Position numbers and translations under genes: made by a program | Part shown: positions 44,314 to 53,079 of the stretch, piece after piece | Layout: every line of letters begins with the position of its first letter | How positions within the stretch are numbered: position 1 is the stretch's first letter | NCBI RefSeq assembly: GCF_009909195.1 | Contig: NZ_JAAAMU010000012.1 | Coordinates: forward strand, 62,001-126,000 | Length of the DNA stretch: 64,000 nucleotides | Direction: 5' to 3' | Source: Paenibacillus sacheonensis | Lineage (GTDB): Bacteria; Bacillota; Bacilli; Paenibacillales; Paenibacillaceae | Notes under the pieces: generated by a model | Seen by the model: only the letters and a program-made list of their open reading frames with translations | Told to the model about the DNA's origin: nothing | Database searches by the model: none

Positions 44314-44367
44314 TCTTACCTTACTTTATCTTCTTACCTTTATTAATCATCTTACCTTACTTTCGGA
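44314..44367. repeat. Three direct repeats with an 18-bp period
   Basis: TCTTACCTTACTTT recurs at 44314 and 44350, with a variant TCTTACCTTTATT at 44332, so copies are exactly 18 bases apart. They lie between the radical SAM stop and the aldo/keto reductase start, in the latter's upstream region. Confidence 0.75.
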
Positions 44368-44373
44368 TATGGC

Positions 44374-46197
44374 TCAAGCCTCGACGGTCTGATTCAGCGG
44401 CATCGCGAAGAATTCCGCTTGCCGGTGTTCGCCTTTCCCGCCTCCGCCGTAAACGACGATCAGCAGCGTTTCGGATTCGGACGATACCGTTCCTGCCGCC
44501 AGATAACGCTGCAGGTCAAATGGAAGACGCTCGATCACGGCGTGTTTCTGAAGCTCCTTCTCGTTCAAGCCGAGCGCGGCGAATGCCTCCGAGACGTCCG
44601 CGGGAGATTCCGCCAGCCGTTTCATCCAGCCGCTCCAATCGCTCTTCTCCATGCTGAAGTCCCACCAGACCTTGCGCGGCTTGTAATTGTGGCCCAGGAA
44701 GTAGTCCAGCTTCATGAGTCCGAGCGCGACGTCAAGCGACCATTCCGAATCCGCATGCTCGGCGCGCTTCGCATAGTCGTCCGAGAGGAAGCTCCACAAC
44801 CGCGAGAACAGATCCTCGAGCTGATGGCCGATCTTCTGCCAGCCGCGTCCTTCCCAGTAATCGCCGAACAATTGGAAGAAATCGAAGGCCGACGGGAACG
44901 CCCGCTCGATCAAATAAAGCAGGGCATGGTCCATCCGGTGCGCGTTCCAATATTTTTCCAGCACGTCCTCTACCCGCTTGATCCGCACGATGTCCGAGAA
45001 CGGCAGGATGTCGTTGCCGAGAATCTCGTAAGGCGCCCGATCCATATAGATATAGCCGTGCTTCTCCGCATCGATCCGCATGCCCGTGCCTCGGAGCATC
45101 TTCAGGAAGCCAAGCTGCAGCTCTTCCGGCCGAAGCGCGAACACGTCATTGAACGTATTGCGGAACGAATCGTAATTCTCGTGCGGCAGACCCGCGATCA
45201 GATCGAGATGCTGGTCGATCTTGCCGCTTTCCTTCACCTTCGTGACCGTGCGCGACAGCTTCATGAAATTCTGCCGGCGCTGCACCGCTTCGTTCGTCAG
45301 GTCGTTCGTCGACTGTACGCCGATCTCGAAGCGGAAGATGCCCGGAGGCGCATGTTCCGCCAAATAGTCCAGCACCTCGGGACGCATGATGTCCGCCGTG
45401 ATTTCGAACTGGAACACGCAGCCGCGGTGGTTCTCGATGAGGAAACGGAAGATCTCGAGCGCGTAGTCGCGCTTGATGTTGAAGGTCCGGTCCACGAATT
45501 TGATCAGCTTCGCGCCGGAATCGATGAGGTACAAAATATCGGATTTCGTCCGTTCCATATCGAAATAGCGTACGCCGACCTCGATGCTCGACAAACAGAA
45601 CTGACAGCTGAACGGACAGCCCCGGCTCGTCTCGAAATAGACGACGCGGCTGCAGAGACGGGATACGTCCTCGGGAAACCGGTGCGGGGAAGGAAGCGTC
45701 GCCAGATCGAGCTTCGGCCGCGGCGGATTGACGATGCATTCGATACGTCCGTCCCCGTGCGCTTTGCGATACGCGAGTCCGAATACCATATGAAGCTTAC
45801 GAGAGCCGGACAGCTCCGTAAGCAGATGGTGAAACGTCTCTTCGCCTTCGCCGACGACGATGTAATCGACCTGCGGCAGCCGCTCCAGCCAATGCGCCGT
45901 ATCGTAGCTTACCTCGGGGCCGCCCAGGACGATGCGCAGCTCCGGCTTGATTTTGCGGAGCATGTCGATAACGGTGATCGTCTCCTCGATGTTCCAGATA
46001 TAGCAGGAGAAGCCGACGACGTCAGGTTCGTGCGCGAACAAATCCGCGACGATATTCATCGCGGGATCCTTGATCGTATATTCGGCGATATCGATATCGA
46101 AATCTTTCTCGCTGTACGCCTTCAGGCATCGCAGCGCGAGCGAGGTGTGTATATATTTGGCGTTTAAGGTCGCCAGTACGACTTTCATCTTCGTCAT
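44374..46197 (-). CDS. B12-binding-domain radical SAM protein with DUF4080 C-terminus
   Basis: A 607-aa protein with three parts: a cobalamin-binding-like Rossmann domain (about 1-135), a radical SAM core with RGCPFSCQFCLSS (CX3CX2C, near 193-205), and a C-terminal DUF4080 helical domain (about 365-607). The B12 domain lacks a clear DxHxxG motif, as in many of this group, so cobalamin binding is uncertain. Proteins of this layout include methyltransferases and methylthiotransferase-like enzymes of unknown substrate. No substrate peptide or partner gene is adjacent. Confidence 0.88.
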   Translation of the reverse strand: MTKMKVVLATLNAKYIHTSLALRCLKAYSEKDFDIDIAEYTIKDPAMNIVADLFAHEPDVVGFSCYIWNIEETITVIDMLRKIKPELRIVLGGPEVSYDTAHWLERLPQVDYIVVGEGEETFHHLLTELSGSRKLHMVFGLAYRKAHGDGRIECIVNPPRPKLDLATLPSPHRFPEDVSRLCSRVVYFETSRGCPFSCQFCLSSIEVGVRYFDMERTKSDILYLIDSGAKLIKFVDRTFNIKRDYALEIFRFLIENHRGCVFQFEITADIMRPEVLDYLAEHAPPGIFRFEIGVQSTNDLTNEAVQRRQNFMKLSRTVTKVKESGKIDQHLDLIAGLPHENYDSFRNTFNDVFALRPEELQLGFLKMLRGTGMRIDAEKHGYIYMDRAPYEILGNDILPFSDIVRIKRVEDVLEKYWNAHRMDHALLYLIERAFPSAFDFFQLFGDYWEGRGWQKIGHQLEDLFSRLWSFLSDDYAKRAEHADSEWSLDVALGLMKLDYFLGHNYKPRKVWWDFSMEKSDWSGWMKRLAESPADVSEAFAALGLNEKELQKHAVIERLPFDLQRYLAAGTVSSESETLLIVVYGGGGKGEHRQAEFFAMPLNQTVEA

Positions 46198-46244
46198 TCC
46201 TTCATCGTTACAATTTTGGATTAGCCTCTATTGTACCGGACTCG

Positions 46245-46323
46245 GACGCAAAAAAGAAGAGCGGTTCCTCCGTCCGCGCCGCGGCCATCATGCCGGCGCT
46301 CCGCCCTGGAACCACTCTTTCTT
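46245..46323 (-). terminator. Terminator after the surface protease gene
   Basis: AAGAGTGGTTCC pairs with GGAACCGCTCTT around a GC-rich inner stem; the minus strand continues CTTTTTTGC. Confidence 0.75.
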
Positions 46324-46334
46324 ATGCGGATCTC

Positions 46335-47876
46335 CTACGCGTTGACGCGTACGATCGCATGATCCTTGCCCTGATAGTCGATGACCGGGAAGCGGACGCG
46401 CCACTTGCCGTCTTCGAGCGCCGTCACTTCGTCCGCCTCGAAGTCTCTTGGCTCGAAGCTGAACGTTTGCTCGTAATAGACGGTCAGTTGCAAGTTCTCG
46501 TCCGGCAGCATGCGGCGCAGCTCATAGCCGGTATTCGTCGCCCAATAGCGCAGGTCCTCGCTTGCCGCATGGCCGTAAAGCATATAGAACGAAGGATCGA
46601 TCAAGGCTTGAATGACCAGCCAGCCGTCTGCATCCCGCGTTACCTTGAAGTCTTGGAACTCCGTGCCGATGCCCTGCGACGTTTGAATCTCGGCGAAATG
46701 GTCTTCCATCAACGTCTGGATCGTTTCCAGCGATGCGCCTTTCAACGTGTCGGGCAGATCGCTCGGCAGGAATTCGATCTTGGTCGGCGGGTTCTCTTCG
46801 ATATCGTACAGCAGCATCATGACGTGAAGCGCGGAAATGGCGAAATTCAAATTCGCATGGGTATCGTCGATACCCGCCGCAGTAATGCCGATCAGCTGGC
46901 CGTAATCGTTGAACAGGCCGCCTCCCGAGCTGCCGTGATCGATCGGCACGCTGATCTGGATCTGGTAGGGATCGTCTTCGAGGGTCGAGATATTGCTGAC
47001 GATGCCTTCCGAAGCCGTGTTTTGAATGCCGTTCGGACTGCCGATCGCGACGACATGGTCGCCTTTGTCAAGTCCGTACCCGATATCGACAGGCGCGATA
47101 TTAAGCGGCGTCTTCGTCTTCAATACGGCCAGATCGTTATCTTCGTCGTAGCCGACAATGCCTGCCAGCTCGATTTGCTTGCCGTTCACCAGCGTCACGG
47201 TCGCCTCGGAAGCATCCGAGATCACGTGATAATTGGTCAGGATTTGATCCTTGCCGATGACGACGCCGCTTCCTAGCCCCATATCCGTCGTCAGCATGAC
47301 GACTTTGCCATCGTTCTTCGCGACGATCTGCTTCGTCGTCAGAATCGGCAGATGATCGTCCGCGTGCTCCTGCTCCAGCGCCTCTTCCCGCTTCTTCTGA
47401 ATGGCTTCGGCGGAGTCGATGCGAATGACGTGCTTCACGGAATCGAACTGCACGACGGCGCCCAATGCCTCGGCGATGAACCGCAGCGGCACCATCGTCG
47501 CGCCTTTGATTTGCCGCGGCGCTTCCGTAAGCGCGATCGCCTTGCCGTTCTTGACGGCGCGCTTCGAGCCGATTTGCAGGGAAATGGTCGTACTGCCTTT
47601 CACGGCCAAAATCGTCTTCGTCCGCGCTTCCCACGTCACGCTGGAATGCAGCGCCGCGAAGATCGTGCGCATCGGCACGAAGGTCGTTCCTTTCAACGCG
47701 ACCGGCGCCGGGTTTAACGACAGCTTCACGCCGTCAACGAGTACGGATGTAGTCACAGTCTGCGTCGCAGCCGATACCGTGTTCGATGTGCCAAGCATGG
47801 CGGCCGGGGCAGCGATAAGACTTGCGGCAAGCACGGATGAGAGCAATTTCTTCTTCCAGCTGATAGTGAAATCCAC
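46335..47876 (-). CDS. Secreted trypsin-like serine protease with copper-amine-oxidase-N domain
   Basis: A 513-aa exported protein. It has a signal peptide (about 1-36, ending TVSAAT), then a copper-amine-oxidase-N stalk domain (about 45-155, with GTTFVPMRTIFAAL and KGATMVPLRFIAEALGA). The HtrA-like protease domain (about 180-350) has a triad of H217 (TNYHVIS), D248 (EDNDLAVLK) and S317 (DHGSSGGG). There is no PDZ domain; the C-terminal 130 residues are unassigned. The start is GTG with GGAGG 10 bases upstream. The stalk domain is common in Paenibacillus surface proteins. Confidence 0.88.
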   Translation of the reverse strand: MDFTISWKKKLLSSVLAASLIAAPAAMLGTSNTVSAATQTVTTSVLVDGVKLSLNPAPVALKGTTFVPMRTIFAALHSSVTWEARTKTILAVKGSTTISLQIGSKRAVKNGKAIALTEAPRQIKGATMVPLRFIAEALGAVVQFDSVKHVIRIDSAEAIQKKREEALEQEHADDHLPILTTKQIVAKNDGKVVMLTTDMGLGSGVVIGKDQILTNYHVISDASEATVTLVNGKQIELAGIVGYDEDNDLAVLKTKTPLNIAPVDIGYGLDKGDHVVAIGSPNGIQNTASEGIVSNISTLEDDPYQIQISVPIDHGSSGGGLFNDYGQLIGITAAGIDDTHANLNFAISALHVMMLLYDIEENPPTKIEFLPSDLPDTLKGASLETIQTLMEDHFAEIQTSQGIGTEFQDFKVTRDADGWLVIQALIDPSFYMLYGHAASEDLRYWATNTGYELRRMLPDENLQLTVYYEQTFSFEPRDFEADEVTALEDGKWRVRFPVIDYQGKDHAIVRVNA

Positions 47877-48017
47877 GAGTATGTTTCCTCCAATAATCTC
47901 CTAATTCTGCGTTACCCCATGGTATCACTGCTATTCTTCTTTGTCTATGAAATCGGCGTGAAAGAAATTGGAAGAATTAGTGAAGAGCGCTCGTATTTAC
48001 CGCGAATGAATTCGTGC

Positions 48018-48896
48018 CTATTGCTGCTTGAACTCCGTCGGCGTCAGCCCGGTCTCCTCCTTGAAGTTGCGCGAGAAATAATGAACGCTCGTATACCCCA
48101 GCCGCTCCGCGATCGCCTCCATCTTCTCCCCGCTCAGGAGATAGTATTTGGCCTTGCGAATTCGCTGCGAGATGAGGTATTGCTTCGGATTATCGCCCGT
48201 GCATTTTCGGAACAGCGACGAGAAATAGATGGCGTGATAGCCGCACAGCGCGGCCAGCTCGGCGACGGTCCAATTCTTCTCCGGCTCGCGGTGGATCGCC
48301 TGCAGCGCGGGCTCGATCTTGCTATGCTCCGCTGATTTCGGCCTATCGGCGAGGCGGCTGCGGACCGTCATGAGCAGCAGCTCCGTCATAAGCGAGCGCA
48401 GCAGCATCGCATAGCCCGGCTGCTCGTTCATATACTCCTTGACGATCCGCATCAGGATCGGCTCTAAACCGGGAATGGCCATGAACGGCGGCAGCTCCAG
48501 CTCCTCGCCGCCCTCGAGCGCCAGCCTGCAGCTGTTTCTTCGGCCGGCCGCCAACGCTTCCTCGGAAGCTTCCTGGATCGAGAAGGCCGGATGTACCGGC
48601 ACGGGAGATGCTCGCCGGAACAGAAAATGGATGCCGATAAACACGGCTTCCTCCAGGACCGTAATGGAATGCGGGCAATCGGGGCCGTACAGCGCGCATT
48701 CGCCCGGGCCGATCGTACGGGCATCGCCGCCGATGACGATGGCCGCCCGGCCGGAGAGCAAATAGAAGAATTGATAGTCGGGATTGATTCTCGGTCCCCA
48801 GACCGTCCCCGCCGGGGACAGGGCATGGCTCGCGAAGTTGACCGTCGGCTGCAGCTCTTCCAGCGCTCCGATGAGTATTTGGCTGTCGTCACGCAT
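48018..48896 (-). CDS. AraC-family transcriptional regulator
   Basis: A 292-aa regulator with an N-terminal cupin sensor domain (about 20-130: GPGECALYGPDCPHS) and a C-terminal pair of helix-turn-helix motifs (about 200-292: WTVAELAALCGYHAIYFSSLF, then AERLGYTSVHYFSRNFKEETG). Such regulators in Paenibacillus usually control neighbouring sugar-related genes. It diverges from the PhyH dioxygenase gene at 49072, its most likely target. AAAGGGG precedes the ATG. Confidence 0.9.
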   Translation of the reverse strand: MRDDSQILIGALEELQPTVNFASHALSPAGTVWGPRINPDYQFFYLLSGRAAIVIGGDARTIGPGECALYGPDCPHSITVLEEAVFIGIHFLFRRASPVPVHPAFSIQEASEEALAAGRRNSCRLALEGGEELELPPFMAIPGLEPILMRIVKEYMNEQPGYAMLLRSLMTELLLMTVRSRLADRPKSAEHSKIEPALQAIHREPEKNWTVAELAALCGYHAIYFSSLFRKCTGDNPKQYLISQRIRKAKYYLLSGEKMEAIAERLGYTSVHYFSRNFKEETGLTPTEFKQQ

Positions 48897-49071
48897 CGTC
48901 AGGCAGCGCCCCTTTATCGTTATTTAATAGCTGTCCGTGCCGCAGGGAGAATATTAGAAAAGTGCAAAGCCCTGTTTTGTCTGTGTAAATACACCGCTTA
49001 CATCTTAAGGTATTCTTGATTCATGGCAAAGCGGTACACTATTACGAGCGACTCCGGGAGGAATAATAACT

Positions 49072-49905
49072 ATGTTAAGTCAAGCACAATTAACGGAATT
49101 TGAAAACAACGGTTTTCTTAAAGGCGATGTCGTCCTAAGCGACGCGGAGGTCGAAGCGCTTCGCGAAGAGCTGGATAAAGTCATGAACGGCGAGACGGTC
49201 AAGAAACCGGTGCTGAATCACAACATGCTGGGTTCGGATTCCCCTTACGATAATATGAAAATGATCGCGAGCGAACGCGTCGTCCAAATCGTCAACATTT
49301 GGATGGCCAGCGACCTGTACCTGCAGCATGCCGGGAACGCGCAAATCTGCGAGGAAGTCGCGCAGCTTACGCATACGAACTCCCTCCGCATCTGGCATGA
49401 CCAAATTCAATATAAGCCCCCGGTAACGGGCGGACCTACGGCATGGCATCAGGATCACCCGCTGTGGCCGATCATTCAGCCGTCCGATCTCGTCAGCGCA
49501 TGGGTGGCGCTGGATGACGCCGTGATCGAGAACGGCTGCATGTGGATGGTGCCAGGCAGCCATAAGTGGGGGAATCACCAGCGTTACCTGTCGAGCACGA
49601 AGGATTTCAAGCCGTTCCACAAGCAGCCGGAAATGCTGCCGAACAATGCCGTCGTCGAAGCGGTGCCGTTCGAAATCAAGAAAGGCCAAGTCGGCTATCA
49701 CCACTGCCTCACGTGGCATGGCAGCCCGCATAACCGTTCCGATATGAAGCGCCGCGCCATCGCCGTCCACTATATGCCGGGCCATACGCGCTACGAGCCT
49801 GTCGGCGAACATGCCATGCTCTCCTACGTGAACGTGAAGCCGGGCGAATTGCTGGTCGGCGATCATTTCCCGGAGGTTTACAACAAGCAGCGCGTCCAGA
49901 TCTAA
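49072..49905 (+). CDS. Phytanoyl-CoA dioxygenase (PhyH) family protein
   Basis: A 277-aa Fe(II)/2-oxoglutarate oxygenase. TAWHQDHPLWPI near residue 123 supplies the HxD pair. The distal histidine is probably in HCLTWHGSPHNRSDMKRRA, with the arginine just after. It is longer around the core than the PhyH protein at 2135-2944, and the two are not close copies. GGGAGG lies 10 bases before the ATG. It diverges from an AraC regulator gene. The substrate is unknown. Confidence 0.88.
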   Translation: MLSQAQLTEFENNGFLKGDVVLSDAEVEALREELDKVMNGETVKKPVLNHNMLGSDSPYDNMKMIASERVVQIVNIWMASDLYLQHAGNAQICEEVAQLTHTNSLRIWHDQIQYKPPVTGGPTAWHQDHPLWPIIQPSDLVSAWVALDDAVIENGCMWMVPGSHKWGNHQRYLSSTKDFKPFHKQPEMLPNNAVVEAVPFEIKKGQVGYHHCLTWHGSPHNRSDMKRRAIAVHYMPGHTRYEPVGEHAMLSYVNVKPGELLVGDHFPEVYNKQRVQI

Positions 49906-49975
49906 TCGCGGAAAGCGATCGGTTCGCTTGTACGGCCGCGACGTTGTACATGCGGCATTCGCCGGGACGCTCACC

Positions 49976-50025
49976 TAGAAGGCTGCCAGCAGGTCATGCA
50001 TCATGACCTGCCGGCAGCCTTTCTG
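49976..50025 (+). terminator. Terminator after the PhyH gene
   Basis: AAGGCTGCC-n-GCAGGTCATG pairs with CATGACCTGC-n-GGCAGCCTT around a three-base loop; the T-tract (TTTCT) is short. Confidence 0.7.
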
Positions 50026-50168
50026 CGTCAGAAGCCGCTTCTTCGCGCCGCGCTTGGGGTCATCCCTGTTCCGGCAGCATGCGAGCGCCGAATGAATCCG
50101 TTTGTAAGGCTCGCCTTCTTTCGGTATAGTAAGAGAACAGATTGCATGTTTAGGAGCGTATATCATTC

Positions 50169-51221
50169 ATGGAAAAGAAACGTCCATATAAACCGGCCGC
50201 ATCCGGCAAGCCGGACGCGTCACGCGGCAAATCCGCGCCGCGCGGAGGCCCGCGCGCGCAGGCGAAGTCCTTCGGCGCCGGCAAGCCATCGCCGGTCAAA
50301 CCCGCCGTAACCGCGCGCCCCCCTGCCAAATCCGCCATTCGCAGCTTCGAGGTCAAGGAAGCCGCCGAGCTGCTCGCCTTCCTGATCGCGCACGTTACCG
50401 GAGAAGGCCGCAACGCCATCAAATCCATGCTGGGCCGCGGCCAGATCGCCGTCGACGGAACGCCGGTGAAGCTGTTCAATCAGCCGCTTAAGCCGGGCCA
50501 AACCGTCACCGTATCCAAGGAACGCATCGCCGAGAAGCCTCCGCTGATCGGATTGACCATCCTGCACGAGGATGCCGACGTCATCGTCGTGCTCAAGGAC
50601 GCCGGCCTGCTCTCCATCGCCTCCGACCAGGAGAGCGAGCTGACGGCTTACCGCCAATTGACGGCTCACGTACGCGCGTCCGATCCGCACAACCGCATCT
50701 TCGTCGTGCACAGGCTCGACCGCGATACGTCGGGCGTCATGATGTTTGCGAAGAGCGAGCAGGTGCAGCAGCAGCTGCAAACGACGTGGACGGACAGCGT
50801 GGAGGAACGTACCTACGTCGCGCTCGTCGAGGGAAAAGTGAAGAAGCCGGAAGGCACGATCCGTTCCTACCTGCGGGAAAGCAAGACGCTCAAAATGTAC
50901 TCCTCTTCCAATCCGACGGACGCGCTGCATGCGGTGACGCACTACAAAGTGCTGCAAAGCAGTGCGAATTTCTCCTTGCTGGAGGTCGCGCTGGAGACCG
51001 GACGAAAAAATCAGATCCGCGTCCATATGGAAGATATCGGCCACCCCATCGTCGGCGACAAAAAATACGGCTCCCGTTCCAGAGCCATCGGCCGGCTGGG
51101 CCTGCATGCCCGCGTACTGGCATTCAAGCATCCGACGACCGGCGAGCATGTCCGGTTCGAGACCGACATTCCGAAGCCGTTTCTGAACCCGTTCAAGGAA
51201 GGCTTCAACGCCAAGAAATAA
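50169..51221 (+). CDS. RluA-family pseudouridine synthase with basic disordered N-terminus
   Basis: A 350-aa pseudouridine synthase. Residues 1-60 are a Lys/Arg/Pro/Ala-rich, probably disordered extension. An S4 RNA-binding domain follows (about 62-115), then the catalytic domain with VVHRLDRDTSGVMMFAKS (catalytic Asp) and LLEVALETGRKNQIRVHM. It should modify uridines in 23S rRNA or tRNA; the exact site cannot be read from sequence. AGGAG precedes the ATG. The basic tail is longer than in typical RluD and may aid RNA binding. Confidence 0.92.
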   Translation: MEKKRPYKPAASGKPDASRGKSAPRGGPRAQAKSFGAGKPSPVKPAVTARPPAKSAIRSFEVKEAAELLAFLIAHVTGEGRNAIKSMLGRGQIAVDGTPVKLFNQPLKPGQTVTVSKERIAEKPPLIGLTILHEDADVIVVLKDAGLLSIASDQESELTAYRQLTAHVRASDPHNRIFVVHRLDRDTSGVMMFAKSEQVQQQLQTTWTDSVEERTYVALVEGKVKKPEGTIRSYLRESKTLKMYSSSNPTDALHAVTHYKVLQSSANFSLLEVALETGRKNQIRVHMEDIGHPIVGDKKYGSRSRAIGRLGLHARVLAFKHPTTGEHVRFETDIPKPFLNPFKEGFNAKK

Positions 51222-51262
51222 ACCCTGCCTCGGCAGGCGACTATCGCCGAATGGGGCGCTCC

Positions 51263-52237
51263 ATGTCCAAAGCAGATAACATGCTAGCCATCCTTTGGCT
51301 GCTCAAAGCAAACAAACGCATGACGGCCAAGCAATTGGCCGATGCGCTGGAGATGCATATTCGAACGGTATACCGCTATATCGACGCGCTTTGCGCCAGC
51401 GGGGTGCCGATCGTCGCGGATTCCGGGCATAACGGCGGATACAGCCTGCTTGCGCACTTCAAGGAATCACCGCTGTTCTTCGATCTGGAGGAACAAAAGG
51501 CGCTTGTGCAAGCCGCCGTCTTCGCGCAGGAAGCCGGCTACCCCTACGGCGAAGCGCTCAAGCAGGCCATCGCCAAGCTCAAACGGTATACGAACGAGGA
51601 GCAGCGCACAGCGATCGAGCGTCATCTGGTCGGCTTCGACGTGATCAGCGGCACGGGCCTCGACACGGGCATGGAAGCGGCGCTGCAGCAGCTGGAGCAG
51701 GCCGTCGCCGCGAGCAGGACAATGTCGATCGTCCATCATAAAGGAATCGGACTGGAAACACAGCGGCGGCAGATCGATCCTTATGGCATCGTGCATTGGA
51801 AAGGCAAATGGTACGTCGTCTCGTACTGCCATCTCCGGGCGGACATTCGCTGCTTCCGCGTGGATCGGATTCAGTCGGTGGAGGAGTCCGGAGCCGTATT
51901 TCAGCGGCCGGAGCATTTCTCGGCGCGCGATTACTTGCTCCAGTTCCTGAAGCCCTGGGCCCATGCGGACGGCGAGCAGCTGGCAACCCTGATCGTTCGC
52001 GGCCGGCCGGAGGCGCTTAACGCCCTATGCGAAATCGGGCCTTTCGGCGATTCGCTCGTCGAGCGAACGAAAGATCAGGCGCACTTTGTAATGGAAGAAA
52101 GCGCAATCGTCACCTACATCCCCTATTACCTGATCGGCTTCGGATCCAAGCTGGACGTTCTTGCTCCCCAGAGCTTGAAGGAGAGACTGATCGAGATCAC
52201 CCTCGAGCTCCATGAGCATTACGCGTCAACGCGGTAA
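51263..52237 (+). CDS. HTH/WYL-domain transcriptional regulator
   Basis: A 324-aa regulator with an N-terminal DeoR/HTH-11-like domain (NMLAILWLLKANKRMTAKQLA, then IRTVYRYIDAL) and a WYL domain (about 140-225: QIDPYGIVHWKGKWYVVSYCH), followed by a WCX-like C-terminal extension. WYL proteins sense nucleic-acid or small-molecule ligands. The frame is open far upstream inside the pseudouridine synthase gene; the ATG at 51263 is chosen, with an ATG at 51251 as alternative and neither with a strong ribosome-binding site. Its end overlaps the convergent MBL gene by 12 bases. Confidence 0.88.
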   Translation: MSKADNMLAILWLLKANKRMTAKQLADALEMHIRTVYRYIDALCASGVPIVADSGHNGGYSLLAHFKESPLFFDLEEQKALVQAAVFAQEAGYPYGEALKQAIAKLKRYTNEEQRTAIERHLVGFDVISGTGLDTGMEAALQQLEQAVAASRTMSIVHHKGIGLETQRRQIDPYGIVHWKGKWYVVSYCHLRADIRCFRVDRIQSVEESGAVFQRPEHFSARDYLLQFLKPWAHADGEQLATLIVRGRPEALNALCEIGPFGDSLVERTKDQAHFVMEESAIVTYIPYYLIGFGSKLDVLAPQSLKERLIEITLELHEHYASTR

Positions 52238-52933
52238 TGAAACGCCTTTTCCCGCATCCAGCCGTTGGCTCTTCTGATAGGCATCGAGCTGGTCCGCGGG
52301 ATTCAGAACCGAATTCCCGTGACAAACCTCCAGCCGCTTCGGACGAAGCTTCCGCACGATTTCGCTGCTCCGGACCGCTTCCGCCATGTCCGCGGTGAAC
52401 ATCGGCATCGGCTTCTTCAAGCGTCCCTTCTTCGAGGTAAACAAATCGCCAGCCAGCATAACGCCGTCCTGCTCATGGTAATACACGACATGGCCCGGCG
52501 AGTGGCCCGGCGTTAAGTGCACCGACAGTCCGCCGATACGCGTCGTCTCTCCATCCGCACTTCCGGCAATCGGCTGCGCCAGCCCAGGCTGGACGGACTG
52601 CTGCGCTTTCTTGCGGCCCGGATACGCCATTCTTCCCTCCATATACGGAATTTCAATCTCATGGGCCCATACGCCGGCATCGGGATATTTGGCAAGCAGC
52701 TTCGAGATCGCGCCGGTATGGTCGGAATGGCCGTGCGTGAGCACGATGCGCCGCACCGGCTTTCCTAACGTCTTCTCGGCAAATGCGATAATCCCCTTCG
52801 ACATCATCGATATTCCCGCGTCCACGAGCGTAATCCCATCCTTCTCCGCGACCGCCCATACATGTATCGGAATAATGACCCATGTGCTTAAGCTCCATAC
52901 ATGCTCCGAGATACGTTCAACCTTCATGTTCAT
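52226..52933 (-). CDS. MBL-fold metallohydrolase
   Basis: A 235-aa metallo-beta-lactamase-fold hydrolase. LTHGHSDHTGAI (about 65-76) is the HxHxDH zinc motif. TPGHSPGHVVYY and MLAGDLFTSKKG supply the remaining His and Asp ligands, and CHGN the last. No signal peptide. Substrate unknown: lactonase, thioester hydrolase or glyoxalase-II-like are all possible. Its promoter (52975-53003) is overlapped by a large nested palindrome (52944-52976), so tight repression is likely. Convergent with the WYL regulator gene. Confidence 0.9.
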   Translation of the reverse strand: MNMKVERISEHVWSLSTWVIIPIHVWAVAEKDGITLVDAGISMMSKGIIAFAEKTLGKPVRRIVLTHGHSDHTGAISKLLAKYPDAGVWAHEIEIPYMEGRMAYPGRKKAQQSVQPGLAQPIAGSADGETTRIGGLSVHLTPGHSPGHVVYYHEQDGVMLAGDLFTSKKGRLKKPMPMFTADMAEAVRSSEIVRKLRPKRLEVCHGNSVLNPADQLDAYQKSQRLDAGKGVSLPR

Positions 52934-52943
52934 CCGCTCCTTT

Positions 52944-52976
52944 TTATAACCACTGGTTACTAACCCTTGGTTATAA
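52944..52976. promoter_or_regulatory. 33-bp nested palindrome, probable repressor operator
   Basis: TTATAACCA (52944-52952) and TGGTTATAA (52968-52976) are perfect inverted arms, with an inner GGTTA-C-TAACC centred on the same base, 52960. It covers the -10 region of the MBL promoter, as for TetR- or MarR-type repression. Confidence 0.7.
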
Positions 52977-53003
52977 TTTATTCTATATCCCCCATCCTGT
53001 CAA
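52975..53003 (-). promoter_or_regulatory. Promoter for the MBL gene
   Basis: TTGACA (52998-53003) and TAAATT (52975-52980) are separated by 17 bases on the minus strand. Confidence 0.6.
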
Positions 53004-53079
53004 TACTCATTTTCGGAACTGTTTTGATGAGAAGCTCATGGTGTGAATAGAATATGATTAAGAGAGGAGTGGACAACAC

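Noticed and set aside
44419-46167. 582-aa plus-strand open frame opposite the radical SAM gene
   Set aside because: Antisense shadow; Arg/Leu/Asp-rich composition without motifs.
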